In this document: positions 1 to 10,313 of the stretch, piece by piece | Layout of the letters: every line of letters begins with the position of its first letter | How positions within the stretch are numbered: the stretch's first letter is position 1 | Origin: Linanthus parryae | Lineage: Eukaryota > Streptophyta > Magnoliopsida > Ericales > Polemoniaceae | Assembly: GCA_023055425.1 (NCBI GenBank) | Contig: JALGPY010000005.1 | Location: 83,245,495-83,309,494 of the forward strand | DNA length: 64,000 bases | Reading direction: 5' to 3' | Notes under the pieces: generated by a model | Database searches by the model: none | The model's input: only the letters and a program-made list of their open reading frames with translations | What the model was told of the DNA's origin: nothing | Program-made: the position numbers and the translations under genes

Positions 1-1
1 C

Positions 2-469
2 GAACCCATTGAATGGGGCTGTTATGACAGTCTTTTATGTGGCAAGGGTGTGTCCTCTCTTTATGCTGAGCTTCCTTTGATCCAACCTTCGCGCGACAGG
101 CGGGGTCGGAATACCCCAAACTTGGTATCCTTCTGGAACTTCCAGACCCGTCTTCTACTCAACTTCCATGATATTCCCTCTCCTAACAAGCTACCCATAT
201 TTTTAACCAACGAGTATCCTTTTGAGGCCCTTCGTAGCTGTCATGACTGCAGCTATGGCTACTTTTCCCTGCTGTCTAAAGACCGGCATTTATGCGCTCA
301 ACTAATTCCCGAGGAGAAGATTGAAGTTGCTAAACGTAAATCCTTTACGGCTAAAGCCAAATACGTCCGTTCGTTTGTCGAGGTACATCCATACTTCATT
401 GCTCACTTTATGTACAAACACGCTTGCCATCTTATTTTTAACTGGTTTCTTACCTTTAGTGTTGTCTGA
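2..469 (+). pseudogene. Antisense ORF of element T, part 1 (5' end cut by window)
   Basis: The frame is open from base 2 to the stop at 467-469, so the real start lies to the left. It is antisense to pol and lies between the minisatellite and the missing 3' LTR. Visible features are Trp/Tyr-rich stretches (PIEWGCYD near the start, VSFWNFQTRLLLNFHDIPSP, SYGYFSLL). The composition recalls plant-mobile-domain or aminotransferase-like proteins encoded by antisense ORFs of Tat elements, but no diagnostic motif is clear and a profile search would be needed. The function is unknown. The next parts at 535-804 and 832-2020 probably belong to the same former protein, separated by stops or short introns. 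Confidence 0.5.
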
Positions 470-534
470 GGCGTTTCGCGTCCGGAGATAGAAGCGCGAG
501 TTTTGCATCTCGTATACGGGTAGAAAGAGCAGCC

Positions 535-804
535 TTGCGAGGCTCATCCATTGTTGATAATCGTATTGAGCCAGCAATGCCTATGCCTCCCGAAGTTCAA
601 TTGTTGGTTTCTAATGCACTAGTAGCCTTCCTTACTTCTACCGAGAAAGGCTCAGTGAGAAAGAGACTTTCCTATGAAACTCACTCTAGAGAGATACTCA
701 TGCGGGAACTAAAACGCCCTCGTGTTAAGACAATCGACCAAAGAAGCTCAAGATCCTCAACACGTAAGGGACATACTTATTTTCTTGGTAATCATGCCTG
801 TTGA
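535..804 (+). pseudogene. Antisense ORF of element T, part 2
   Basis: An 89-codon open stretch between parts 1 and 3 of the antisense ORF. It holds a hydrophobic helix-like segment (EVQLLVSNALVAFLTS) followed by a basic region rich in Arg/Lys (KRPRVKTIDQRSSRSSTRK), which could be a nuclear-localisation-type patch; that role is inferred. After it, ttttgtgacag at 830-840 resembles a plant 3' splice site, so this part may have been spliced to part 3, but the implied intron of about 54 bases would be unusually short. No family recognised. Confidence 0.35.
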
Positions 805-831
805 ATTTGTGAAAGTCTTATTTTTTATTTT

Positions 832-2020
832 GTGACAGGCGAAATTCGTGGCAAAGGGGAGACAGGGGAGGTTGTGGTGAGCAGGCGTGTTGCTGACGAC
901 AGGCACTTTGCGCGCATTGAGGTACAGTATCAAGATCCATCCATACTCGTTTCATCAGATGAGGAAGACATTGCACAAGACTCACGCGCTACTCGAGATG
1001 TGTCTCCTGTGAATGACGCTGGTTGCGAGGAGGGTTTTGGAGAAACCGCTGCCCCCAGGCATGATGCGGTGTCAGATGAACGTGATCCCTGTCCGGTGGG
1101 AACTACTGCTAATACTCCAGAGTCTGCTTCTAAACAGACCCCTGCTTCCACTAAGGGTACCGGTGCGAATAAACTAGCTCAGGCGTTCTTTCTTCCAGGC
1201 CGAGCCTTCCAAGGTCCTCTCATTTTTCCAGTGATTTGGTTTTGGATTTTGGACACTCTTTCCTCCAGGAATCAATTTGAGGTATGGGGCTCGCAGACCG
1301 CATCCCCTGTTGCTGTAAAGGTGGACTTGGTAATCGCTGAGGTGTATTTCGCACGTGAGGCTAGAGCTGATAAGGAACTGATAGTCACAACTGGTGCCAG
1401 CTTGCGGGCGACATTGCCCATTGCTCCTCTCCAGCAAATTATCGAAGGAACTGGTAAACCCAACCTTGTATTTTACTCATCATGCCTCGTTTTTACACCC
1501 CCATTTTGCCGAGTATCTTATCGCGCTTGTGCATGTAGGTATTGATCAAGCCTGCCTGGAGTGGCTTATGAAAATCCGGGTATCTTTCCCTGGTGCTTTT
1601 GCGCGAGTGCTAGAGCTGTCTCCGGGAGACAGAGGGAAAATTTTCAAAGAGTTGGCCATTTTCCTGGGAGAGCTGTATCAGGCTACTCCTGCAAGAACCA
1701 CCCTGGCTAAAGCCCAAGAGTTCCTTTCAAACGTGCAAAAACTTGAACAACTTGCAGCAGGGCGGTTGGACTTGAGCTTCCTCTCCCAGTGGTTGACAAG
1801 AATTCATAATTCTGCCAATTTGGGGAATGAGCTTGCTACCGTTAAAAGGGAGACACCAGATCTTGCAGTGCACAGGGAAGAATTCGAGCGTCAAACCAAG
1901 GAATTGAACGAGGCCGTGAAGCGTCATGAGGCTAACAAGGCCGGTATTGCAGAGCTCGCTGCTAACTCTCTTAAGTTGTCGGCGAAGGATTCTTTGCTGG
2001 AGGATTTCTTTGAAGAATGA
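832..2020 (+). pseudogene. Antisense ORF of element T, part 3 (frameshifted, coiled-coil C-terminus)
   Basis: Two overlapping frames: 832-1545 and 1394-2020. The first starts with a polar, acidic, Thr/Ser/Pro-rich region, including ILVSSDEED at about residues 38-46, then reaches VWGSQ and EVYFAREARADKELI. The second continues with RVLELSPGDRGKIFKELA and a long charged helical tail, likely a coiled coil, ending in SLLEDFFEE. The frame change near 1394-1545 suggests a frameshift in a once continuous product. After the stop at 2018-2020 no coding is seen until the minisatellite. The protein type is not recognised with confidence. Confidence 0.5.
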
Positions 2021-2488
2021 GGTTGCTTTAACAAGAAAACATTTTCCATTTTCCTGCTTTTGCTTTGTGCCCTGTGTGGCTATGATACTGGTAGAACGCG
2101 AACAATATATATGTACATCTTCTTATTGTTGCATCCACACGAATATTAAACACTTAACCATATGATTGTCCCTTAATGACAAGTGTTGTTTTGTGCCCCT
2201 TTGTAGGCAAGCATGCTATTGAGCAAATTCTTTTTTTTTGCAAGTTATGACCTGATAGAATTATATTGCTGCCGTGTGAGTTGGTGTTGCCGTACTTCTA
2301 TTTGATGAAATAGGTTTTCTTTTAGGCTGCGAAGACTTTGACCCCTTTTATAGGCGATCTTGTAGGTGGGCCTCCTTTGTATGGTTCCCAAGTATTCCCT
2401 GTGCTGTTTTCGCACATGATTATTGTCTAATAAGATAGACCTTTTCGCGTTAGGCCACCATTCGGGCAGGTAACCTACTTATATCTCT
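2021..2488. other. Non-coding 3' region of element T
   Basis: AT-rich sequence between the end of the antisense ORF and the minisatellite. No coding or RNA gene is seen. Degenerate relatives of the minisatellite unit appear near 2305-2325 (gaaataggttttct) and 2432-2448 (taagatagacctt), so the array may once have been longer. Confidence 0.5.
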
Positions 2489-2780
2489 GTTATCTTATGA
2501 GATAGGCTTGTTATTGCTATCATGTGAGATAGGCTTTTGCCCTTATCATGTGAGATGGGGTCGTATTGCTATCGTAAGAGATAGGATTTGCCGCTATGCG
2601 CGAGATAGGTTTATATTGCTACCGTATGAGATAGGCTTTTGCTGCTATCATGTGAGATAGGCTTATGTTACCCTCTTTTGGGATAGGCTTTATTCTGCCG
2701 CTATCATAGGAGATAGGCTTTGGGGTTTGCTATCGTGTGAGATAGGCTTAGACTGCTATCTTATGATATATGCTTATGTC
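2489..2780 (-). repeat. Degenerate minisatellite in element T 3' region
   Basis: About eleven copies of a unit resembling gctatcatgtgagataggct, spaced roughly 25-32 bases, at about 2489, 2516, 2541, 2567, 2591, 2616, 2643, 2668, 2698, 2728 and 2755. The core gagatagg is the best conserved part. It lies directly after the pol 3' end (minus orientation). The 3' UTRs of Tat elements are known to hold variable tandem repeats that can seed satellites. Confidence 0.85.
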
Positions 2781-2928
2781 TCTATATTGTGGTCGACCTG
2801 GTGACCCATAACCCGGAGAAGTAGACTGAAAATTTTGACAAAAGAGCCCTAATATGGTAGGGGTTTTAAAGAAAAGACATTGCAAGCAATTTAAACAGAA
2901 GAGGCTAAGGATAGTACTTTTTTAGCCA

Positions 2929-4653
2929 TCACATATTGATTGGTTGCGGGGTAGTAGCAGTTCCATGGCACCGCAGAATGTTGCAATATCCGCTGTCGAA
3001 GACTTCTTTTACCTCGAAGGGTCCTTCCCAATTAGCCGCGAATTTGGGGTGGGCTCCTTCGCGCATGCAATGATCGGAGGCTCGTAGCACGAGGTCGCCC
3101 ACTGTAAAGTCCCTATTCTGGACCATCTTGTTGTAGGCACGCGCAATCCTCTCCTTGTACTTAAGGGTTACTCGTGTGGCCTTCTCGCGTTTTTTCTAAC
3201 AAAAGGATCAGATCATGGTCACACTCGTTGTTGTACAAGGCAATGAAAGCCAATCTTGCTGAGTTTATTTTCACTCGGAGGGAACGACTGCTTCTGCTCC
3301 ATAACATAGCAGAAAGGGGGAAGTCCCAGTGGGAGTCCGAGGCGATGTTCGATATGCCCAAAGTGCTGTTCCTAATGAATCTTCCCATTTCTTGTGGTCA
3401 TCCGTAACCATCTTACTCAATATTTGTAAGAGTGTCTTGTTGGTTGCTTCTGCCTACCCATTTCCCTTCGGGTAGTCAGGCGTGGAGCATACCTATCCGA
3501 TGTTGTATTCCATCAGTTTCTCGGCAAACTGGCGGTTGACGAAGGGAGTGCCATTTTCGGACAGAACAGTGTTGGGAATGCCAAAGCGGTGAATGATATT
3601 TTCTTGGATGAACTTGACCACTGCCGCTGCATTTGCTTTCTTGAGCGAGATTGCTTCTACCCACTTAGTGAACTGCTCAGTTCCTGTTAGGATGTATTCA
3701 TTCCCCTTTTATGGGGGTCGTATTGGTCCAATGAAATCTAGGGACCAAGTATGAAATGTCCATGGGGTCCCTAGCGCATGTATGTCAACTGTGGGAGCAT
3801 GTACCAATTTGCCATGAAATTGGCATTGCGGGCACCTTCTGACCTTCGCGCGGCATTTTGCCTCCATGGTTGGCCATAAGTACCCCACTGTCAAGATTTA
3901 TCGACATAAATTCGCGCCCCCTTGGTGCTCTACTTGGTGCGACATTTCCATGACCTCTTGGGCTTCTTGTCCATTCAAGCATTTGAGCAAATTTCCATTA
4001 TGCCCCTTTCGCCATAGTATGTTTTCTTGGAAGACATATCTGTTGGCCTTTCTTTTGATCTTTTCGGCTTCCTTTCTACCGTCGGGCACAGCTCCCCCTT
4101 GAAGATAGTCGATTATGGGTTGTCGCCAATCGTCTTCTATTGCAGCAATCTCCATGGTGGCCTTGATTAAAGCACATCTCTCGCAGTTGTTTTGTACAAT
4201 GGCGGCAAAGTATGACATCTGCGGCCAATATATCCCAAACCTTTGGGCTTTCCTGTAGATGGAGATCTCGTTGTCTCCGCAAGAATTTTGATGAATTTTC
4301 TCCAGGGTTGCTTGGCCCTCCTTTTCAGTTACGCATCTCATAAGGATACCCCCAGGGCCCTTGTGATAAAGCAGACCATCATGTATGCAAAATCCCTTGG
4401 TGGAAACCCATGTTTCTTTGCTGGTTCCATCAGCCATCGCGCACTGAATAGGCTGCCTCCAGTCTGCCTCTTCCGGAGGTCCTTCTTCGCATAGGTCTTT
4501 TACCAATGACGGGACTGTCTTTACTTCAATTGATATCTTCGCAGGGCATTTATCTGAGCTGATTTTTGACCCTAAAGTGGCCAGTGCGTCTTCATGACGA
4601 TTGTCAAATGTGGGAGTGTGCTCGTATTCGACAGACACGAAATTCTGAACCAT
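2929..4653 (-). pseudogene. pol: Integrase region of element T (with end of second RNase H)
   Basis: Read from 4653 downward: the end of the second RNase H (ending near HEDALATLGSKI), then an HHCC-like zinc module (LLYHKGPGGILMRC ... CERC, about 4385-4170), a second such module (ENILWRKGHNGNLLKC ... CPQC, about 4035-3825), the catalytic core starting WSLDFIGPI (about 3735), and a C-terminal module with NWEGPFEV at about 3035. Frames change near 3898, 3709 and 3470, and an in-frame stop lies where the family has Gln before the catalytic Glu (near 3450). The second catalytic Asp is replaced: the core reads VLSENGTPF where the family has SDNGT. The copy is inactive. Confidence 0.8.
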
Positions 4654-6708
4654 CTTCTGCCCAATTGACCGATACTTGAGTAGATTTATCTCTTTTAGAG
4701 CATATTCTCCCTATGTTTGTTTGAAAATTAGTTTTGAATCTCCCATGATGACAAGATTCTTAACTTCCAAAGCTATAGCTGCAAGGAGTCCTGCAATCAG
4801 GGCCTCATATTCGGCATCGTTATTGGTCACCGCAAAGTCTAGTTTTGTTGACATCTGGATAACCTCTTGATCAGGCTTTGTGAGTACCACTCCAATTCCT
4901 CCCCCGATCTTGTGGATGATCCGTCAAATTGTAGCTGCCGATACTCTTTGCTGATGGCATATATCTCAGGTCCCTCGAGCCCCTCTGGCACCGGTTCGTT
5001 CCTCTCGACCGGGAATTGTGCGAGCAGGTCTACCAGTGCTTGCGATTTGATGACCTTAGGCCGCATGCATGTGATGTCATACTGGGAGATGGTCATGTAC
5101 CATTTTGCGAGCCTCCCTGAGGGAGGTGAGTGTCCGAGCAGATACCGAATGGGATCATTTTTCATTATAACCACCACTTTGTGGGAAGAAAAGTAATGCT
5201 TTAACTTCTCAATCGCGAAAAACAAAGCCAAACAATGTCGCTCTATGTTTGTGTATCTCGATTCTGCTGATTGGATCATGAGGGAGATATAATACACCGG
5301 TCTTTCATGTCCTTCGAATTCCTGGGCCAGTAATGCTCCAATCGACCTGTCGGTTGAAGTGAGGTACAATAGAAGAGGTGCTCCCAGCTGCGGTGCGATC
5401 ATAATCCTTGGGGATGTCAACAGTCTCTTCAGTTTCTCGAATGCAACTTGATGCTCTTCTGTCCAGAGGAACATTGCGTTCTTTTTGAGCAAATTGCAAA
5501 AGCAGAAGGTTAATTCTGCAATTGCTGGTATAAACCTACGCAAGTAAGACAACTTTCCTACAAATGCCTTTAGTGCAGTTTGGGATTGCGGTGCTGGCAG
5601 ATTTGTGATTGCTGAGATCTTGGCGGGGTCAGGCTCAATTCAATGCCTGTGAATCACACAGCCTAGGAACTTACCGGAGGTTAACCCAAATGCACACTTC
5701 ATAGGGTTCATCTTTAGCTGAAATGCACGACATCTGTCAAAAAACTTCCTTAGATTTTTCAAGTGGTCTTCTTTCTTCTTTGACTTAACCACTAGATCGT
5801 CCACATAGAATTCAGCTTCTTGGTGCATTACGTCGTGGAACAGTGCCATCATCGCGCGCTGGTATGTGGCCCCCGCGTTCTTCAGACAGAAGGGCCTGAT
5901 TGTGTAATTGAAGACCCCTACCGATGTTATGAACACCGCCTTCTTCGCGTCGTCAGGGTCCATCATGACCTGGTTGTAGCCACTGAATCCGTCCATAAAG
6001 CTGAACATCTCGTGGCCTGCAGTGGAGTCAATCAAGAGATCCACGTTCAGCAAAGGGAAGTCATCCTTAGAATTTGTTCAGATCTCTGAAATCTACACAT
6101 ACACGAAGGCTTCCATTTTTGTTTAACACGAGGACTATGTTTTCCAGCCAGGTGGGATGATGGTTGTGTTCTATGAACTTGGCATTTTGGAATTTGACCA
6201 TTTCCTCCCTGATTTTGACATTAATCTCGGGACGGAAATTCCTCGCGCTCTGTTTGACTGGTTTCGAACCTGAGATGTCATCCAGGCAATGCATAGTGAT
6301 GCTCCGGTCATGGCCTGGAATTTCGTCATAATCCCATTCGAACACATCTTCGTACTCTTCCAGTAGCTGGACAAGCTTTCGCTCTTCTGTTTCGCTGAGG
6401 TCTGCGCTCAGGAAGACTGGTCTTTGCTTTTCCTCTTCAGGGCTGAGAATTACCTCCTTGAGTTCTTGCTTTTGTGGCTTTGGGCGGTCCTCCATGCACT
6501 CGGGTGCTTCTTTGACTTCCTCGACTAATGGGTCTCCTTCACTTATACTAGGGACCCATGATAGCTTGCAAATTTGCGTGGGGACGCCCGTAACGCGATA
6601 AAACCTCTTCCTTTTGGGATAGGAATTACTCATTCGCTCTTCAGTGTACTTCATGGCCCTTTTCAAAGTGTAGGTGCTTTTGGTTGTTTTATGGACGTCG
6701 TCCCTCAC
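4600..6708 (-). pseudogene. pol: Reverse transcriptase, RNase H and second RNase H of element T
   Basis: From 6708 downward: an acidic linker, RT N-terminus with VCVDFRDLNKF (about 6100), then FMDGFSGYNQV and AEFYVDDLV (YVDD box near 5810) in a second frame. A third frame (5552-4839) carries the classical RNase H: TEEHQVAFEKL, LYLTSTDRSIGALLAQEF and a conserved NIERHCLALFFAIEKL. The family's first catalytic Asp position is uncertain here. After a linker, LQFDGSSTRSG near 4930 starts the second, archaeal-type RNase H, followed on another frame by NNDAEYEALI. Frame breaks occur near 6060, 5600 and 4880. Dual RNase H is the hallmark of Tat. Confidence 0.85.
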
Positions 6709-6799
6709 GGGCTGTTCTTCCTTTGACTCCTCCCGTGTTACCGTCGCTCCAAACGGGGACTGATCTTGGATGTCCTTTCATCTGGGCAAAGGAGTTGGC

Positions 6800-7480
6800 C
6801 GAAACAGGGCCGGAAGTGGTCTGTCCTCCATCTCTGTAAACCACACCGCTTCAGGTAAGTGTGCGTCTTCTAGATTGAAAGGATTCACCAAAGCGGGTAT
6901 TGTGACCACCCTTTCTTTCTTTCCAGATAGCCTTCATCACCTGGTGAGCTGTCAAGGGTACAGCGTCAAAGCGGTGAATCCATGCTCGCCCAATAATCAT
7001 GTGGTAAGCCGTCTCAGCCTCAATAACGTGGAATTTGGCGGAACAATTTATCTGCCCAATTCGGATTCCCAAACGGATCCAGCCCAAAGTCATTATGGAG
7101 CCACTTCCAAAACTTTTTAAAGACGAGAGCCTCTTGACTATCTTATGCCCAGGAACCCCTGCCATGTCTAGGGTGCTCAAAGGAATGACGTTTACCGCAG
7201 CTCCACCTTCGACAAAGGCTCTTTTGAATTCGACGTGGTTGATTGTAGCGTGACATACAATGGCCTCTGATGGTTCGCACTAGTCCTTTCGTCAGACTCA
7301 TCGAATGTTATCATGGGTTTTTGTGGTCTGAAGGTTCTGACGGCTCTGTCATTTGCGGTGACAAATTCCTCTCCGTACTTCTCTGCCACCCCTAATATTG
7401 CTCTCATCACCCCATGTCTGCATCCCTCTGAAAAGTTCATCACATAAAAGAACCTGGCGAATTTGATAGAGTCCTTCATT
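6800..7480 (-). pseudogene. pol: Protease region of element T
   Basis: The region between Gag and RT. Around 7215-7190 the minus strand encodes FVEGGAAVNVIPLSTLD, which aligns with the retroviral-type aspartic protease active site of this lineage (normally D-x-G-A-x-x-N-V). The catalytic Asp is replaced by Glu. Downstream, TAYHMIIGRAWIHRFDAVP (about 6990-6940) matches the conserved flap-distal part of Tat proteases. A frameshift lies near 7200. This protease cannot have been functional in its present form. Confidence 0.65.
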
Positions 7481-7581
7481 CGCCCCGTTTGAGTTCCTTC
7501 GTCATATTCTTAATTCCCATAGAGTTCCGTATCAACAGGGACTGCCGCTTCTGCCATGTCTGTAATCGATATCATGGCAAT

Positions 7582-9210
7582 TTATTTTCCCTTGGATTCT
7601 CGTCGCGGCAAAGGGTCGTTCCGAACATCTTTGGTTGGATCTTCAACAACTGATTGGTCCTCCCTTATCTGCTCGTCCACCATCCACTTGAGTTTCCTGC
7701 ATTCCCTAGTTGGATGGGAGATTTGTCCGTGACAGTCGCACCATTTTGGGTTCCGAAATTGTTCTCCTGTAGGTCTGTGTTCAAATGCCGAAAAAATTCC
7801 ATCTCGTCGCCATTTCTTACAGAGGTCAATGGCATCCATGATTCAGATAGACAGGGGTGGTGGCTCATGATCTACAAACCACCGTTGCTTGTTGGCGGAA
7901 GATATCGCGTGCACATTGGCGTCTCGTGATCGTTTGAATCCGCCGTCTTTAGAGCTGGGGTTCGTCGGCACACGCTCGCTACCATATCTTTTGCGCATCC
8001 TTTCTACCAGTGGCTCAACATTCCTGGTGCAATCAATCAACTTCGAGAAAGTAGGCATGTTTAAGTTAATCAACATACCTTTATACTAGTCGCGCATGCC
8101 TTGCAGGCATATTTCGACCAGACGGCTCTCCAAGACCTCGTCGATGCATTCCAAGGACCTGACCCTGAATTTCTTAATGAAGGAGACGCCTTCCTCGTCA
8201 GAATTTTGGCACATCCGGGAGAGGTGAATGGTGGTGACCCTTTCGTCCACCTGGAAGAACTTCGTGTAGAATTTCTTTACCATGTAATCCCATGTCTTGA
8301 AAGATCCCGCTTCGAGGGTTCTTTACCACTTGTATGCAACGATTCCCAGAGATTAGGGAAATTCGCGCATGAGCAACCGAGTATCGGCCCCATACGGGCC
8401 CATCATATCCACGAACCTCATCACATGTTCGTGAGCGTTCCCACTGACTTCATCAAACTTCTCCCATTTGGGCGCTTTGTACCCAGTAGGGTTTGGCATC
8501 AGGTAGATATCTCGCGGAATGGGAGGTGCATTATCTACCCTGGGGATGACAGTATCCACGAAAATCAGGTTGGCGATGATACTGTCAATCCTTTGTTCAA
8601 TGGCCGCCATGATAGCAGGTGTTCCTCCATAGGACGGAGCTATTGGCCAAAAGCCCGGAATGTTGGGCATACTGGGGTTGTAAGGAGGCGGAGGTGGAGG
8701 ACCATGGCTTCCTAGGGCTCCGCTCGCATAGAGAGATGATGTAGGATATGAGGCGGGGTTTCCTGCCGTCATCAGGGACGAGCCTGATGAGAATGGGGGC
8801 GTCTGGCTCGTCGGGCCACCCGAGAGAGGAGTATGGGCAGAAGAGACATGCACTATCGAGGTGCCTATTGAGGTGGAAACTGTCCCTGGTGGGGGCAGTG
8901 GAGTCGGTAGCAATGGGTCTGAAGCTCCCGGGACAACGTTTTGGGCCACCTTTCCCAGAATTTCCATGATCTGAGAAATTTGCTCAGATTGAGCCTCCAT
9001 AGATCGAGATTTGGTTCGTATCGTAGCCTGGAGAGACTCCAAAGAGGGCTCTCCCTCAACGACAACTTGAGCCCGAGTATTGGGAGTGGTGTTGAGCAGT
9101 CCGTCCTCTCCTGAGGTCTCCTCATGGGATGAAGATTGGTCTCCATGACGAACGTCTTGGTCCGAAGGCATTATGAACATATTTGAAGTTTTTGAAGGTG
9201 GATGTTTCAC
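7582..9210 (-). pseudogene. gag: Gag of element T
   Basis: Structural capsid precursor, broken by in-frame stops into 9210-8353, 8283-8086, 8080-7840 (frame differs) and 7839-7582. The first ATG is at about 9180, in context NMFIMPSDQD. The N-terminal 150 residues are Ser/Thr/Pro/Gly-rich with a Pro run (GPPPPPPYNPSMP). The capsid part starts near KWEKFDEVSGNAHEHVMRFV and continues in the next pieces (FFQVDERVTTIHLSRM). A zinc-knuckle-like Cys/His cluster, WCDCHGQISHPTRECRKL, lies at about 7745-7690. Order and spacing fit Tat Gag. Confidence 0.75.
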
Positions 9211-9223
9211 GTCGGGTTCACCA
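9208..9223 (-). promoter_or_regulatory. Putative primer binding site of element T
   Basis: On the minus strand, TGGTGAACCCGACGTG lies three bases inside the LTR end at 9227. Starting with TGG, the complement of a tRNA CCA tail, and sitting directly between LTR and Gag are what is expected of a PBS. I could not match it to a specific tRNA. Confidence 0.6.
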
Positions 9224-9226
9224 AAA

Positions 9227-9825
9227 TGTGTAAAAGGAAATACTCAAGAGATATCCAAGTGTACACCTCAAGTAGAGAATATAAAAACAGAGAGTTGTAA
9301 GGTGTGTGTCGGGAGAGAGTAAGCACTAGTAACTGTTTGTGAGAGAGAGACAGTAAGCTATGGTACTGGACCAATATGTCTTGTGTCACAACGGAGAGCA
9401 TAACAATCCTATATATAGTGGGGAAGTGACCATTGAGGGGTTAATGCACCATAAATGGCGGCTTAAAGATAGACCCCCAACGGCACGTTCGACCATGTAT
9501 ATTGGAACCGTTACGCATCTTCCCGCAAGTATCAGAAACCGTTATGAGATCTGCCGTATTGATGGGACACGTAAGCCTAGGATCTCTTAGTCACGTACCA
9601 GAGGTCGCGCGCAAGCTTGGTTGTAGCATGCGAGCGACGGACCTTACTCTAGCCTCCAAACCACTAAGTCCCTACAAGTCCCGTGTTAAGGTCCGCGGGG
9701 CCCCTGTCTCGTAGCCCCCACGGGAATCAGCACGGGTGGTGATCCGGTGTTAATGGAGCACAACTAGGTGTGCTGGATGGCTGCCACGTGGCAATGGTCT
9801 GCCTGTCTGGAAAGCAGTATCTACA
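9227..9825 (-). repeat. 5' LTR of element T
   Basis: A 599-base segment from tgtg (9227) to ctaca (9825) on the plus strand, so it reads TGTAG...CACA in the element's orientation. The inner limit is set by the PBS. The outer limit is set by the point where similarity with E's other LTR starts (9826 aligns with about 20047). The partner LTR is outside the window, so the outer boundary is an inference good to a few bases. Confidence 0.65.
9408..9419 (-). promoter_or_regulatory. TATA box in element T LTR
   Basis: The minus strand reads ctatatatagg here, inside the LTR and about 180 bases upstream of its inner end. This places a likely transcription start near 9380 and fits a U3-R-U5 layout. Confidence 0.55.
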
Positions 9826-10263
9826 GCCAGAAACAGCTCTTCTCGCCGGTTTTCCTCCATAGCCGACGAAAGTTAAGTAAAGCTTCAATTCTTCGCCAAA
9901 TTTCGCGTTCTATGCATCAAATTACTCCCAATCATGTCGTGAACCTGCTGAATGATCCAAATCTGCCCAGATTGTTGTTAGGATCGAGTTTGATTCCTTT
10001 TTCATACATTTCGTTCTTTTTTTTCGGAACATAAACTGCTCCTGTTCAAGTGCTCGTATCTCCCTCAATTTTAGTCCGTTTTGAGTGATCTTAAGCTTTC
10101 TGGAATCCTCGGATGATTGTCTACAACTTTCGTGTTTTAAGTTTTGTCTAATTCAGTATCTAAACTACCTAAAAATCATGTTGAAGTTGCTGATTTTGTG
10201 TTGTGCAATCTGTCCAAGTGTAGAATTTTTCTAAGTGTTGGATACTAAATTTTCACCCAACTT
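9826..10263 (+). repeat. 5' LTR of element E, segment between insertions T and K
   Basis: Aligns with 20047-20480 of the 3' LTR (shared ctcttctcgccggttttcct and many later stretches) with scattered differences. It is cut on the left by element T and loses similarity on the right at about 10263, where about 50 bases of filler precede element K. Confidence 0.85.
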
Positions 10264-10313
10264 GAAGCAATCTGTCCAAGTGTACAATATCTGTCCATAT
10301 TTGTGACAATAAG
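10264..10313. other. Filler DNA at the left border of element K
   Basis: About 50 bases that match neither E's LTR nor the K LTR in its normal order. It contains a 17-base direct copy (10268-10284) of 10206-10222, and its last 18 bases (10296-10313) are an exact inverted copy of K LTR positions 10343-10360. About 60 bases of E LTR (compare 20481-20538) are missing. This is the signature of double-strand-break repair with templated filler. Confidence 0.7.

Larger units (their letters stand above)
1..9825 (-). mobile_element. Element T: Tat-lineage Ty3/gypsy retrotransposon, 3' LTR outside the window
   Basis: Read on the minus strand the order is LTR (9825-9227), PBS, Gag, protease, RT, RNase H, a second RNase H, integrase, a minisatellite, and then an ORF on the opposite strand. 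Two RNase H domains and an antisense ORF downstream of pol are known traits of the Tat/Ogre lineage. All coding parts carry stops or frameshifts, so it is an old copy. It sits inside the 5' LTR of element E: right of 9825 the sequence aligns with E's other LTR from about 20047. The left end, 3' LTR and TSD are beyond base 1. Confidence 0.85.

Noticed and set aside
3476..3664. 62-codon minus frame in the integrase region of T
   Set aside because: Out of frame with the recognisable integrase core residues, which lie in another minus frame.
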